From: Asterella californica
Taxonomy: Eukaryota; Streptophyta; Marchantiopsida; Marchantiales; Aytoniaceae
Assembly (NCBI GenBank): GCA_036924285.1
Contig: JAYKYS010000006.1
Location: 28,432,001 to 28,496,000, forward strand
Direction of reading: 5' to 3'
Length of the DNA: 64,000 nt
The notes under the pieces are model-generated. The model saw only the letters and a program-made list of their open reading frames with translations. It was not told the origin of the DNA and did no database searches. The position numbers and the translations under genes are program-made. Shown piece by piece: positions 34,276 through 46,728 of this stretch (position 1 is the stretch's first letter; each line of letters begins with the position of its first letter).

Positions 34276-36312
34276 TGTCCTGTTGTGCAATCAATTAGTA
34301 TGTAAATTACGCGTATATGTACATTTTGCGCACAGTTGTATAAGTCGTGAAGTAATGAGTTGAAAACCCTTGCTCTTATGAGCTTAGAATGCTCTAATAT
34401 TTGCTGGAGGTCTCCATGGGGTGCAAAATGACAAGGTTGAGTCCTTTAACTTCCTATTGATCCATCAAAAAGTGGAGATAAGTTGTCATCTACCTAGACG
34501 GGCGCTTCGGGAGGAACGGGGTACTTTCACGAAGGATTTGGGAGATTAGAGAGATGGGTGGAGAGCTCTCGACGGGAAGAGCAACCTGAGCCCAAATTTC
34601 ACTAGATTTGGAGGTCTGGGGCATGCGTTATGGACATTTGAAGTTCTTAGGGTGATGGGAGTACATAGCTTTCTCTCTTGACTGAAAGATTGAGGAGTTT
34701 GAGTGACTGCGCCGTCAGATTGAGACCAAATTTCATGAGCTTGTAGCCTGTCAGTTGCTAAAGCTCTTACCCACCAAACTTCATTACCGGATGTTTTTCG
34801 GATTGGGCGCAATGGCGGTTTGAAGACGGTGAGGTGCAGAAAGCTTTCAATCTGGAGCAGCAAGTTCGCAGATTTATGGAGGATGATCCGAACGGTCAAA
34901 TCGGCTGAAATTTCCTGAGTAGTGAGTTTACCTTGTGATTCGCTGGCACAGGAAGTTTTACTCGAAGTAGACGGTTCGTTTAGGCGAGAAAGCTTCTGTC
35001 TTGAATCTGAGTTTAGCAATGAGTGTAAGTTTCTGAGAATTTGTATTAACTGTGGGAAAAGATCTAGCCGTCAGATCTTCTTGAAATTTGACCTGTAAGT
35101 AGAAATCTTAGTATCCTACCTACGTGGAAAGTTTGAGAGAAGACTGATTTGTAGATCTGAACCTATCATGTGTGAAACTTCACTGTTTTTCTGTCGAGTT
35201 GTATCGGTAACGATATCTAGTCTAGGTCCCGAGACTTGTTAGCGACAGCTGGCAGAAAAGCAACAGTGTGACGTCTGTATTGCTTTGGGAGGGTATACTA
35301 GGCGTAGACATGACTATAGCGATCTAGGTTGTGATCGCGTCATGTGGTTGTCAGTTTCGCACTCAACGTGTCAAAGTGCGATTCTTGACTTCTAAAGACG
35401 ACTACTTGTCTAGCCTAGTGACTAGTCATAGGACGTGTTACGATGCATGCACTAGAGCCGTCCATCGAAATGATCTACACGAGGATGAGTATGATGGCAT
35501 CAAACATGTGATGTGTATGGGTGCCACCTCATCGGTCCGTGTGTCTTTGGTTGATCGGTTAGTGAGCTTGCACCTATCTTTGTTTGTGTTCGAAACTTTC
35601 AAAGCAAAGGAGAATGACCTATGTGGGGGAGCATTCGACCTTAAGAAAATTAAAGTGATTACTCGTAGAGAGGTCGTAGTGATCTTATGAGTCTGTATCG
35701 ACGCTCTATGGATCCATATACCCTTGCAGTTGGAGTGCGAATGTTGCGAGAGATGGACTAAGGGCTCTACTTACCGCCAATATTATCTTTTCGAAACCTT
35801 TTTCAGATTAAACTGATGTACATGAAACGAGTCCATTTCCAACAGTTTTTGATAAGATCCTTCAGACATAACTTTACCGCGCAAGTCATGCTCTCGCCTG
35901 TCCTTGTGATCTTATCTGTTGTCACTTACGGTCAAGAATGAGATCTTATCATCTTTATCCTCATCTAACGAAGGATGGATCTAAATCAGCTGTTACTTGT
36001 AAACTTTAACACTGAGTGCGAGATAAGATACATCTGTCGACCTAAAGTCATGTACGAAATCCTAGTAGTGAGGAACTTCGGGGAGGCAGGGGAACTATTG
36101 AGAGATCATGTCATTGCATATCTCGTTTGTCGTGCCCATGATCATCCAACGTTTTCGTGTGGTTATCTTGACCTTTTATTGAGAGAAAAAAGTGCTAGAT
36201 TTAGAAAAAGTCAGAGAGAAATTACATGAGACTAGTCGCTCCGATGTGCATCGGTCCCTAGCCACAGCTAGAAGGTACGTCCTTGCTCAAAGAAAAAGCT
36301 CTCGCTACGACA
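34276..36312 (+). repeat. 3' LTR of element 2 (second LTR family)
   Basis: This follows a purine run (34263-34275), begins TGTCCTGTTGTG and ends CTACGACA, with ACGT next, so its length is 2037 bp. The first 1 kb is repeated at 62998-64000. The 3' part (35790-36229) encodes a decayed relative of the tandem-domain ORFs of LTR 1. Apart from the termini and that coding part, I see little nucleotide similarity to LTR 1. Confidence 0.85.
35790..36229 (+). pseudogene. LTR-encoded tandem-domain protein, decayed copy
   Basis: In one frame this reads FRNLFQIKLMYMKRVHFQQF, then LSPVLVILSVVTYGQE, a TGA where LTR 1 has Trp, then DLIIFILI, TAA, CGA AGG and an ATG starting MDLN (35975-36229, 84 residues, with CRPK and VVRNFGEA). 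Order, spacing and the stop followed by CGA correspond to the two ORFs in LTR 1 (stop TGA CGA, then MDLN). The second unit is still open; the first has one extra stop. It lies near the 3' end of this LTR, but near the 5' end of LTR 1. Confidence 0.55.
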
Positions 36313-36364
36313 ACGTGATTCTCTTGATTCACACCGTTTGTGAGGATGGAGACATTTACTAGCT

Positions 36365-37989
36365 AGGCGTGTGACACACAAATGCTAGCTTGTCGATATT
36401 CCAAACTACAAATGTCTCCTTTTGAGCAAACTAAGCAACGTGACAATCACAAAATTGGTCCAGGAGCTCAAGTATAATCCTCTTATGCTATGGTTCTGCA
36501 CAAAAAGGTTCTCAAAGTATTGATTGCTTTTGACAAAAGGATACATGCCATCCTTTGATTTGCAAGACGCGAGAAGATCTAAAGCATTAATTAGATAAAT
36601 CTGTTAAGGTTGTGTAAAATCCTTTGCTCAACTTTTCCAAGATGACAGACACAGTCTGTCTGACTCTGCACTTTATGTCTTTAATTTACAGCCAACCGCT
36701 CCTTCCTCATGATGATGTAATTCAAGTGTATGAGATTCTTCTTCCAATTCAATTTAGGTACGTACATACCACCAGATCTAGAACTGCTATTTGCAGCTGA
36801 AGAGAACTTTTTCGGATAGTGATCAAAATATCTTCTAAATAGATGGCATCTTCATGTGTTGGAAAACTTAACTATGTCGAGTTGGTGATTGTCCGCATTT
36901 CTCTTCATCTGACGTATATTCACACACCAAAGTGTCAAGGAATACTATAACCTGCACATGTAAACTTCATCTGTCATACATCCATGAACCAAACTGTCAC
37001 AAAACACTATAACTCTGCACATATATGCAGTGAGAAAGTTTCATAAATAATAGGTCACAAAGAACTTTACATAATGACATGGAAGAAAATTATCATACTT
37101 CAGAAAGTTCACGTGAGGTGAATTGTATCTTTTTGGTTTTAAGCTCGTCAGAGCCTGTTATTGCATCACAATCTTCATCAGATTCAACTCTATAGATCTT
37201 GCTAGGCCCATTTAACTAGATCTAGCTAGGAGCAACCATTGTGGTACTTACGTAATAGATATTTGGATTTAATTGCAAACTACAGATTGCAGACATGACC
37301 AAGAATAAGCTTCTAAGGACCCAAAAGAGTCATGAAGCTATGTATGTGTATGGATAAGGATACCGTGGTGATCAGATTCTTTTGCGAGAGACGTAAGCGG
37401 GTTAAGCCCACGACACTTGGTATTCATATATAATAGGAGACAACTGTTAGTCATCTAGAGGGCGAGCGTGTAACGAGTCCACCTACCGACAGCTTGTTTG
37501 ACGGATAGACCACGATAGTTACTAACTTCACACGATACTCTACTACTATCATGGCTCTCATCTTTTCTATTGGAGGAACTACCACCAAGACTAAGTTTCA
37601 AAATTCCAGTTCAAAACAGGCTCATACGGCTTATTGTAATTACGTGTGTTCGAGGTGTGAATTGGAAACGGATCCAATCTATCCCTACTCCAATTTTACC
37701 TCCTATTCTCGCATAGTTGCTCATTGATATTTGTCTAGCTTTGACCCCTACTTCTCCGCTCGTTGCTACATTGACTATTATCAGAGCTATCATCCAAAAC
37801 CACAACGCAAGACGAAATGTGATCTTGGACCATGTCGCATTGATCATCAAACTAGTAGGTGAATTCATTATTTGAGTACTCCTTCTGAGATCCCGTGTCG
37901 TTTTGGGATGTAAGATCTCCATTGTTTTCTATCCATGAAGTCATCGTTTATATCTGCGTTGCACAGTCTTAACAATCTCTAACTTCTCC
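36365..37989 (+). repeat. Duplicated block, copy 2 (pairs with 5250-6929)
   Basis: Same orientation and order as 5250-6929, again ending at the LINE C-terminus. The 36313-36400 part (after the LTR) resembles arm sequence near 757-850, and also 53025-53112 inverted. Confidence 0.75.
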
Positions 37990-38122
37990 TATTGTAAATT
38001 TCTATGCAAACCTCGGGACGCTTCTTGGTATTTGCACATTTCGTTAACCAAGTAAGTGCTCTTCTCCAAGCTTGTATATCTTTCTTACTTCTCCATTGAA
38101 TAGAAAGTGATTATGCTTCTTG
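37974..38122 (-). pseudogene. LINE C-terminal end, copy 2
   Basis: On the minus strand this encodes AWRRALTWLTKCANTKKRPE, then VCIEIYIREVRDC and a stop near 37975. It is interrupted at 38122 by organellar DNA and resumes at 43233. In copy 1 the same coding sequence (6930-6981 plus 17562-17660) is uninterrupted at this place. Confidence 0.75.
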
Positions 38123-38169
38123 TACTTGCAGAGAGCCCTTCCGCGTGTTTCCGGCATAGCATTTTATCA

Positions 38170-39385
<1,216 letters not shown>

Positions 39386-39472
39386 TCAATTTACGTACGC
39401 ATTATTATGCTCGAATTAAGTCGTATTGCGTCTCATTTACTATGGCTTGGACCTTTCATGGCTGATATTGGT
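39386..39472 (+). pseudogene. ndhH: Plastid ndhH fragment
   Basis: About 29 codons match plastid NADH dehydrogenase-like subunit [21 protein letters not shown] then PFMADIG. Mitochondrial nad7 has a different sequence here, so plastid origin is favoured. The match stops abruptly at 39472. Confidence 0.8.
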
Positions 39473-39741
39473 CCATGTTTATTCTTCGCTCATCTTCCAA
39501 AAGAAAATGAGCCCGAAAGGAGTCGTAAGGCTCCCGCTAGACGCCCGAGGGGCGTTGAAAGACGTCGAAGCTGTTTGAGTTGTTCCTGGGTAGGAAAGAA
39601 AAATCTTCTGGAACCGCTTTGGGCGTTCTCTTTTCGTCGCACGCCCCCATTTGTGAGAGCTTCCCGATAAGTCCATGCCCGTATTTATACGGTAGCTGTC
39701 CCCAGGATGTTCCATTTTTTCAACGAACCCTTAAATCAGAG

Positions 39742-39828
39742 GCGGTCTACAGCGCTTAAAGCACCTTTTCCATCAATGGGTACTCCTAACGCATCAACCA
39801 CACGACCTAACATGGCCTTTCCTACAGG
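39742..39828 (-). pseudogene. atp1: Mitochondrial atp1 fragment
   Basis: About 29 codons match the F1 ATPase alpha subunit (VGKAMLGRVVDALGVPIDGK then GALSAV). Similarity is higher to mitochondrial than to plastid alpha subunits. The preceding frame (KLGVKDLQGIPGRP) is unassigned. Confidence 0.8.
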
Positions 39829-41480
39829 ACGACCCGGTATTCCTTGAAGATCTTTAACTCCCAATTTCAATAACGGGAGATTACACACGTGGCAAGCTAG
39901 CCTCTTAAAACTCTCCTCCTGTAGATATTGACGGTATCCGTGAACCTGTATCTGGTTCTCTTCTTTACGGATCAGACAAAGAAGGAAAAAAAACTGAAAA
40001 GGCCCCAGGGGGACTGTCAGAGAAAAAAAGAAATTGGCAAGCATCTTTCACCTTCGGTCGCGACTGGGCGCACGACCCAAAGGGCACGAGACCAGAGGGA
40101 GAGGTGTGTCTTTTCGAGTGATATTATCCACTACTTTTTCTTGAGATCCGCGAGCTAATACATGACGATCGACAATACTAGCAGTTACAGGAGTCAATAT
40201 AATGCGAATGAAGGCCGCAGGAATAAATCAATATATATGTATTTTCAAATCTTCTAACCTGCCCTACAAGCCTCCATAATGCTTCCCTTCGATATATTGG
40301 ATTTTCTATATATCAAAAGTCAAGACACCCAAATACTTAGATACTATATTTCCCAAAATCCAACTAACTATGGAGGTCTGAGTTTGACGAATGGTGCTGA
40401 AGGAAAAACCTCCACGATGGCTAAAAGTCTTAATATTACCCCGACCTTAGATACAATGCCTATGTTTACAGAAGATGTTTGCTTCGCAGCCGCAGGCCCG
40501 TAGTGCATAAAAGGCTTTCTGATTTCGTGGCCCTCTGGTCTTACATCCAAAGGGCCACCCCACGGGAGAGAGCAAACCGCGCACGATACCCGAATACGCT
40601 CCCCGCGCACTACGTTAGGGTAAAGAGACCCGGCGGGTCTTCGTGTGCGGAAATCGTAAAGCCTGCCAGAGGACCTGTAAAGCCAAAGAAGCACGTAGTG
40701 CCTGTAAAGGCGGTCTTCCTATCTCCACCTTGTGGCTAGTCCTCAAATATTCTATAAGCCTCTTAGTCTCTGAAAATTATAATTTATTTAATTGGTGTTT
40801 TCCTTTATTTTCTTTATTAAAAAAACCCAACTTCTTTTTCAGTATGAAAAAGAAGTTGGGTTTGCGTATAAAGGATATTTCAATATGAAAAAGAAGTTGG
40901 GTTTGCGTACAAAAAATTTGTCCATTGAATACACTAAAAGTGATTTATAGAAAGGATGAAGAAGCATCTACTTTTTTATTTACGGTAAAACCCCTGAAGA
41001 TTGCCATAAAATTATTGAATTCATAAGTCAGGCATTCAAAATACCATTAGACCCGAATTTGGTACAAAGACCTTAGTCTTGTAGAGATAAAGACTTGTGT
41101 AGTAATTCCGCTTCAATAAAAGCGAATTTATAATATTTATTACAGAACTCCAAACCTTTTCACGAGGTCCGTAGGGGGACGAGACCCGTAAGGGCAATTC
41201 TGATGATTCATGTAAAAGGTGTGAAATTCTTATTGTTTGTTAACTTTACAGGTTGCGCTGGTGTCCTGCATTACGTATATATTTTTAGATTTAGTAGATA
41301 GGAAAAGATGGCTTAATACTGAGGCGGCGTTTTTTTCTTTATTCAAATCGCATATGTTTAAACTGGACATAAGAAAGAAACAGCGTGAAGGATGTTGCCG
41401 CAACCAGTAAAACTGGTGAGATTTCGGAGGTTGGAAGTGTTGAAATACCTCTCGAACCTTATGTAGATACCATTTTACAT
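39829..41480. other. Organelle-derived sequence, not assigned
   Basis: Contains several GC-rich GTAGTGC-type motifs (40493, 40605, 40695) and a reading frame near 40990-41073 (YGKTPEDCHKIIEFISQAFK) of unknown origin. No known gene could be assigned with confidence. Confidence 0.4.
40826..40912 (+). repeat. Tandem duplication of an ORF start plus inverted copy
   Basis: ATGAAAAAGAAGTTGGGTTT occurs at about 40843 and again at about 40885, each with ATG in position to encode MKKKLGLR. Just upstream AACCCAACTTCTTTTTC is its inverted copy, forming a 17-base hairpin. Confidence 0.8.
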
Positions 41481-41515
41481 GGTTTGACGGGCAGTTTGTA
41501 CAGGGCCCGAGTACT

Positions 41516-41565
<50 letters not shown>

Positions 41566-41571
41566 TTCTCG
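41481..41571 (-). pseudogene. rrn18: Mitochondrial small-subunit rRNA fragment (part 1)
   Basis: The plus strand carries the antisense of the conserved 3' part of small-subunit rRNA: CACCGCGGCATGCTGATCCG and CGATTACTAGCGATTCCAAC then TTCATGTTCTCG. The version is mitochondrial because 43194-43228 continues it with the typical plant mitochondrial sequence. Confidence 0.85.
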
Positions 41572-41945
41572 GGCCATTTCTAGAAGCGTGAAGAATTTCA
41601 TAATTAAGAATCACTGGGGACAGGGAACTAAAAGACATCTCGTTGCGACAGGGCCTATCGGTGATATCGGTGAGATCCCAGCGTGGTCACACGTCCTGGG
41701 AAGTCAGAGGATCCATATGACCTGCCTACAGCGCTGTCCAGTCACTCCCGACCACGATAAATATTGTATATATTTTATTATCTATACACCGGAGCCTTTA
41801 ATAATCCGGACCCCTACATCTATATCCGCGCACTTATTATCTTTATTCCAACTCACCACACAAAGTAGTTTAAGATTCATTAATGCGTGATATTCTTGGC
41901 AGGTTGCAACTTTTCTGAAAAGTTCAAGAACATCCGAAGTAATAA

Positions 41946-42383
41946 TGCCATTATGTATTTCCTTTCGAAGTAGGACGACCTTATGGGTTGGGTGTATCCT
42001 GCTTGGAGGAAAGACCCAACCCGGAGATCCCTTCAGATCAATGCCCCGTGTTCAAATCTTTCATGAACGATTTTTCAAATGGTAAGGCGGATCGTGTCAT
42101 ATTTATTAGGGCTTTCTTCAACCGCGTCCTAAAGAAGGACAATTCCTCACAACGGTTCATATATGTAATGGGTCCTCCAGGTAGCGGTCAAAGTGTGTTC
42201 GCCCTTATTACAAGTGCATTGGTGGACCATATGAACACTCTCGCGAGGATGAACTCGGATAAGGGTTTTAATCTATTGAATTCTTTAAGACAGCACGAAG
42301 ATACAAGGGATGCCCAAACTTTGGAATACCTAAAACTCTTAAAAGAAAGCTACGCCGACATGAAAAAGGTCCTTCTTTGGTAA
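41946..42383 (+). pseudogene. Phage/plasmid-type primase-helicase fragment in organellar DNA
   Basis: The frame is open from 41946 and has no ATG before 42063, so it is a fragment. It reads FEVGRPYGLGVSCLEERP, CPVFKSFMNDFSNGKADR, then RFIYVMGPPGSGQSVFALIT. The arrangement of a FKSFM segment, a stretch ahead of FIYVMGPPGSG and a Walker A loop resembles D5/P4-type superfamily 3 helicases of plasmids and phages. The key Lys of Walker A (GxxGxGK) is Gln, a one-base change, so it could not bind nucleotide normally. Mobile ORFs of this broad kind are reported from fern organelles; I cannot test whether this is one. Confidence 0.55.
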
Positions 42384-42491
42384 AGCCCTAATCCTAAACT
42401 AACCTCAAAAAAATATTGATTGCTGCTTTCTCCGAACCTCCAAGAAAAGCAGAAAAAGGCTCGAATAGTATGATCCCTCCGTCACCCTAGA

Positions 42492-42525
42492 GAGCCGTAT
42501 GCGGGGAGACTCGCACGTACGGTTC
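42492..42525 (+). other. Group II intron domain V
   Basis: GAGCCGTATGCGGGGAGACT followed by CGCACGTACGGTTC is a 34-base hairpin with the domain V pattern of group II introns (GAGCCGTATG arm paired with CGTACGGTTC). The intron should end shortly before the rpl2 match at 42581. Confidence 0.85.
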
Positions 42526-42580
42526 GGAGGAAGGCCTTCCCAGACGAGAGATCATGGGGTTGGTGGCCCATCTCCTACCA

Positions 42581-42640
42581 CTAAAACAATTAACTTTTCA
42601 TTTAAAACGGAGTTCTGCTGGAAGAAATTCATCAGGGCGT
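42581..42640 (+). pseudogene. rpl2: Mitochondrial rpl2 exon fragment
   Basis: The codons read [20 protein letters not shown], matching the N-terminal part of mitochondrial ribosomal protein L2. A group II intron directly upstream agrees with a known bryophyte mitochondrial intron very early in rpl2 (from memory of the rpl2i28 position). The match ends at about 42640. Confidence 0.7.
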
Positions 42641-43111
42641 AAATATGTAGTAACATATGTGCTCAAGGCCTCCGTTAATTGTGTACAAATAAAAGATGAG
42701 TCTAAATAAGGCAAAGTAAGAAAGGCCGTTAGGTCACCTACAGTCATAAACGTGTGTGGCCGAACTTCACACGAGGGGTATATGGCTTACTGGAAGCTGG
42801 TAACAGCAAAGGAAACGCGAGAACCATGAACGGATAGCTAAATAGATTAGAAAAAAATGAAGTGAGGGCGGGGCACGCACTGTTTTACAGGGTTTTCTCA
42901 CGTTGAAAATAAGCCCGTGACCATCGGGTTAAGCAAGGGTCAGATCCAAATTGAACCTGCCCGAAGAGTACTTATACCTAAGCCCGGTCAAAAATAGAAA
43001 GGGCCCCTGGGTTCGAAGGGCCCCAAAGCCCATGTTCAGTAGCAAATTGAGTTTCTCTCTTAGGAAGGTTTTGCATTCCTGACGAATGGCTTTAGCATCA
43101 GACAGGGGGCC

Positions 43112-43195
43112 AGCTTTATTTGCCTGAATGCGCGTAAACCAAAAATTTATCAATAAATATGACGCGAGTCCAACTCCCTCCCATCCTAAAAATAG
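43112..43195 (-). pseudogene. nad5: Mitochondrial nad5 fragment
   Basis: About 28 codons match NADH dehydrogenase subunit 5: [20 protein letters not shown] followed by TRIQANKA. Beyond 43112 the frame loses similarity, possibly at an intron. Its 5' end touches the second rRNA piece with a two-base overlap. Confidence 0.85.
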
Positions 43196-43228
43196 TTGCA
43201 GAGAACAATCCGAACTTAGGCAATCTTT
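43194..43228 (-). pseudogene. rrn18: Mitochondrial small-subunit rRNA fragment (part 2)
   Basis: AGTTGCAGAGAACAATCCGA followed by ACTTAGGCAATCTTT is the direct continuation of the rRNA sequence that stops at 41571 (..TGTTCTCG). The two parts are in the same orientation and no rRNA base is missing between them. Confidence 0.8.
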
Positions 43229-43232
43229 GATC

Positions 43233-45650
43233 TGTTGCAGGATGCTTTCAAAGTATCTCTTCCTTACATGTTTGCCAAATTGTGTCTCATTTCTTTCTTG
43301 CCATGCAACCTGCAGAGTTTTGGAAAGTAAGATGCTTTCCCATGGTTGTAATTACTATTCTCTAGAGCCTCGTCGATGATCAAGAAAAGAGAGGCGTTGT
43401 GTGTGGAGTCCAAGGTCCCTTGACGAGCAACTTCACAATATTCCTCACTACGTTCTCTATTGGTCTGACATTGCCAAAAGCAATGTTCGATAGTCTCTTT
43501 TGCGATCTTGCATCTCGCACAATCTCTACTTTGAAACTTCATCTTAGCAGCTCTCGAATTCGTGAAAAATCCTCTTCTTTGTAGCCTCCACCACCATAGA
43601 CGTTGCCTCTCAAGTTGTGCATCCTGCCCATAGCTTGTTCCGTCTCCTTCTCCAACTCTCCTTATCATCAATTGTGTCTCATCTTTAATCTAGTGAATCG
43701 GTGGTGTATTTATGCTCTAAACCTTTGTGCCATTGATACGAGGTGTGGTCCTAGACTCTCATCGACCTCTCTTCTCCTTTCCATCTCCATCCTGCGCTAT
43801 TTATCAGCTCTTCTTCGATGATAACTGTATTCTTCATCCATCTTTCAAGATCTTGTATTAGGAGCTCTCATCTCTCTCAGAGAAGATTCCTTCTCGTGAA
43901 GTTTATCCACTAGTGATTTCTCCTCTGCCATTGTGTCCGCTAGGTTCAAAATTCTTTCGACTTGAATCCTCTTCAAGATCTTGCTTACTCTTTGTACCTC
44001 AAGATCTTGTTGCATCCCAAATTTCTCATTCAGCATCATCTGTTGAACTAAGATAAGGTTTTGTGGAATGCTTCCTTCTTTGAAGTCATATTCAACGTAC
44101 TTCCTATATGCTTACCAACTCTATAGCATCTTGTTCAACGTCTCGGATTTTGTTATCTTGAGGTTCTTCGCAAGCAATATTCTCTTCGTCACCGACCATT
44201 TTTTTCTCTCTCTCTTATGCAGATCATTTTCTAACGCTCGTTGAATCATGCTATTGGCTAGTTTAACATGTTCTACGTCTTTTTTCTCATTTGTGTAATA
44301 CATTTTAGCTGTAGTACTCGGTTCTGATTCTTGAAGCCTTTCCAACAAAGACCTCCGATCTTCTTCTATTTTACAAAAGAATCCTGTGCAATGAGCGTTA
44401 TCTTCCTCTTCCCTTTCTCGCTCCATCCTCACATGAACTGCTTACATAAATCTTCTCCAACTCATGTGTGCCTTCCTATGTAAGAGCGACAGACATCATG
44501 TAGTATATTGACATTACGACGAGAATGTGTTGTAGGAGGGATGGTTTTGCTCGACCATGATAGTAAATTGTTGGATAGTGTGTAAGTCTCTTCCACAATT
44601 TCACCTTCAACTCCTCATCTATCTCTTTGTCATCTATACTATTCCTGGACAGTATTCCAAGGTACCTAAAGGCTCGTCCTTTCTCTACGACTATGCTTTC
44701 GTCGCCATCGATCCAATCAGATACCCGCTCTTCATCTATTGACATAATGATTGATTTCTGCAAATTCAAACTGTCTCCAGATGCTTGCTGAATGATGACA
44801 TGATCTTTTGACTTCTTCATAGTACTGTACCTCAGTTGTGATGAAAAGGTCGGTACCATCTGTAAAAAGCTGGTGCATCATCGTCCTCCTTCCTCGAGGT
44901 TCATGCCTTGAATTAGTCCTCTTCCGTTCACCGTAGTAAGTATTGTCATGAGTGGTTGAGTGCTTAATGCAACAGTAGAGGGGCAAGAGAACACCTTTGC
45001 CTTACCCCCCTTGCTATCTATATTTTGGCAGAGAAATCTCCATTTAAGTGGACCTGTGAAGAACTCTCATGAACCAGCCCCTGACATAACCCTATCATAT
45101 CTTTCTCTGGACCCAGGCTTCTCATCGTATCTCACAAGAATCTTTGTTCTAATCTATCATATGCTTTTATGAAATAAAGTTTGAGGAAGATTGCCTTTTG
45201 CCCTGAGATGGCCGTCCTGCTTCCGGTCAGGTCATAAGTTTCGACGAAGGCAGTCTTGGCTGAGTCAGAGCCTCAGTACATTATCTGTTATCTTCGTTCT
45301 CGTAACGAAGCTTGTTTGTTTGTTGTGGATCAACTATCCTAGGTATCATCCCACTGAGCCTATTAGCAACATCATCTCACTATCTTGTACATTATCGACA
45401 TCAGAGTCCGGATCTCCAAATTTTCAGGTTCCTCATCTAGAAGCTTAATGACTCCTCCACTGTCCATCCTAAGAAGTCGTTTCCTCTTCCAAACTTCTGT
45501 AATCATATTGATATAGTCTTCTTCTATTACTTTTCATAATATCCGGATTACCTCTATAGTTTCTCCATCGACACTTAGCAATCTTTCTTTCTTGAATCTT
45601 CGACCACGTTAACTTCTTCTCTTGTGGTGGTCTTGGCTAGAGTGGCGTAG
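43233..45650 (-). pseudogene. LINE (non-LTR retrotransposon) remnant, copy 2
   Basis: Reading leftward on the minus strand: RT motif NRLSGMIPRIVDPQQTSFV (about 45350), KLYFIKAYDRL (about 45170), MMHQLFTDGTDLFI for the catalytic FxDD region (about 44870, one Asp is Gly), the thumb region with FRYLGILSRNS near 44660, a charged helical stretch at 44432-44121, then the zinc-binding CARCKIAKETIEHCFWQC near 43520. This order is that of plant L1-type LINEs. Frameshifts and the mutated active site make it dead. Endonuclease and ORF1 are not visible. The C-terminus lies beyond the organellar insertion at 37974-38122. Confidence 0.85.
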
Positions 45651-46715
45651 AATTTGACTTCTTGCAGTTCTGACACCTACTTGTTTCATGATCCCTTTGT
45701 GATCCTCCACTAAATACCGCTTCTACGATACAATGCTTTGATGTCTTCTTTTTGTATTTCGATTTCAATAAAGTCAAAATGAATTGGTGTTAGTTCAATA
45801 ATGTAGTTAGCAACTCTCATCATCTCATCAACACGAAATGATAGAGTAACATTTTTTTTGGTAATTCAATTTAGAAGCATGAGTGTAGACCTTGTGAGCG
45901 CACATCACTGTGTCATGTCTCAAACTCTCTTTCATGCGATTTCTGTCCGCTATGAATCGGACATTTTGATCAATGAATAAGGTCTTTTCTATAATCTCTT
46001 ATCAGTGATCGTGCAACAACTTCTCTTTCTAGTTTACTGCTTTTGTATTTTTGACATGGTATCAGAGCCGTGTTCGTGATTTAGATCTACTTGCGATTGT
46101 CAAGCATTTAGTTGTAGCTTTGGTTTCATCTTTTTGTGACACAAAATCAATCCACAATGTGTACAAACATATGGGCTGATATGATTCTTCGGTTTGATGA
46201 CGAGTACTTCCATATCTGAAAACGTGTTATTTCTACTTTCTTGAAGATTGAAGATTTTCTGCCTATCGTAGATGGATCTGAAGTCAGACCTGCAAGTGAC
46301 CCTGCTGCTCAAATTGCTTGGGACAAGAAGGACCTTGAACTTTCAAAAGTATGCTTTGTCATGCACGACTTCTAAGGATATTTTTGATACTTTGAAGGCG
46401 GTTTTTGATTCTATTGATTTATTGACTAAAGTCAATCTGAAAGATCATTTCAGGAATCTTGTGCTTTCTGAGGGACAGCCGGTTGGCTCTCATTTACAAG
46501 AATTCAAGTACATTATTGCTTAGTTAGAGTCTATGGCCGTAACAGTTCATGATGAGACTATCATGAATCTTATCAGCAGTCTATCTGATAGCTTACAACT
46601 CTGTAGACGCTACGTGCCATTTTTAATTTGACTCTTGCTGGTCTTATTAGCATTCTTCTACGTCATGAAGCTGAGCAAAAATGAAGGCATGAGAAAACTG
46701 ATTTACTTATTTAAC
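45651..46715 (+). mobile_element. Ty1/copia fragment: LTR end, primer site, partial gag
   Basis: TGGTATCAGAGCC at 46057-46069 is the classical primer site for initiator Met-tRNA, directly after ...TTTTTGACA, the LTR 3' end. The gag frame starts at ATG 46157 and includes DGSEVRPASDPAAQIAWDKK, SKVCFVMHDF, then KVNLKDHFRNLVLSEGQPVG (about 46430), typical of copia Gag. It has two stops and a frameshift near 46370 and is cut off at about 46715 by Helitron sequence. The LTR start is not clear; the 45651-45840 part is unassigned. Confidence 0.8.
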
Positions 46716-46728
46716 ATAACCAATTATT

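Noticed and set aside
35331..35690. 119-residue ORF inside LTR 2
   Set aside because: No counterpart seen in LTR 1, and no recognisable domain; likely chance.
40279..40739. Overlapping ORFs on both strands in organellar DNA
   Set aside because: They span GC-rich spacer motifs and unassigned pieces; I could not place them in a known organelle gene.
41588..41890. ORF next to the rRNA fragment, possible more rRNA
   Set aside because: A few words resemble rRNA (ACATCTCGTTGCGACAGGG), but the alignment does not hold over a useful length.
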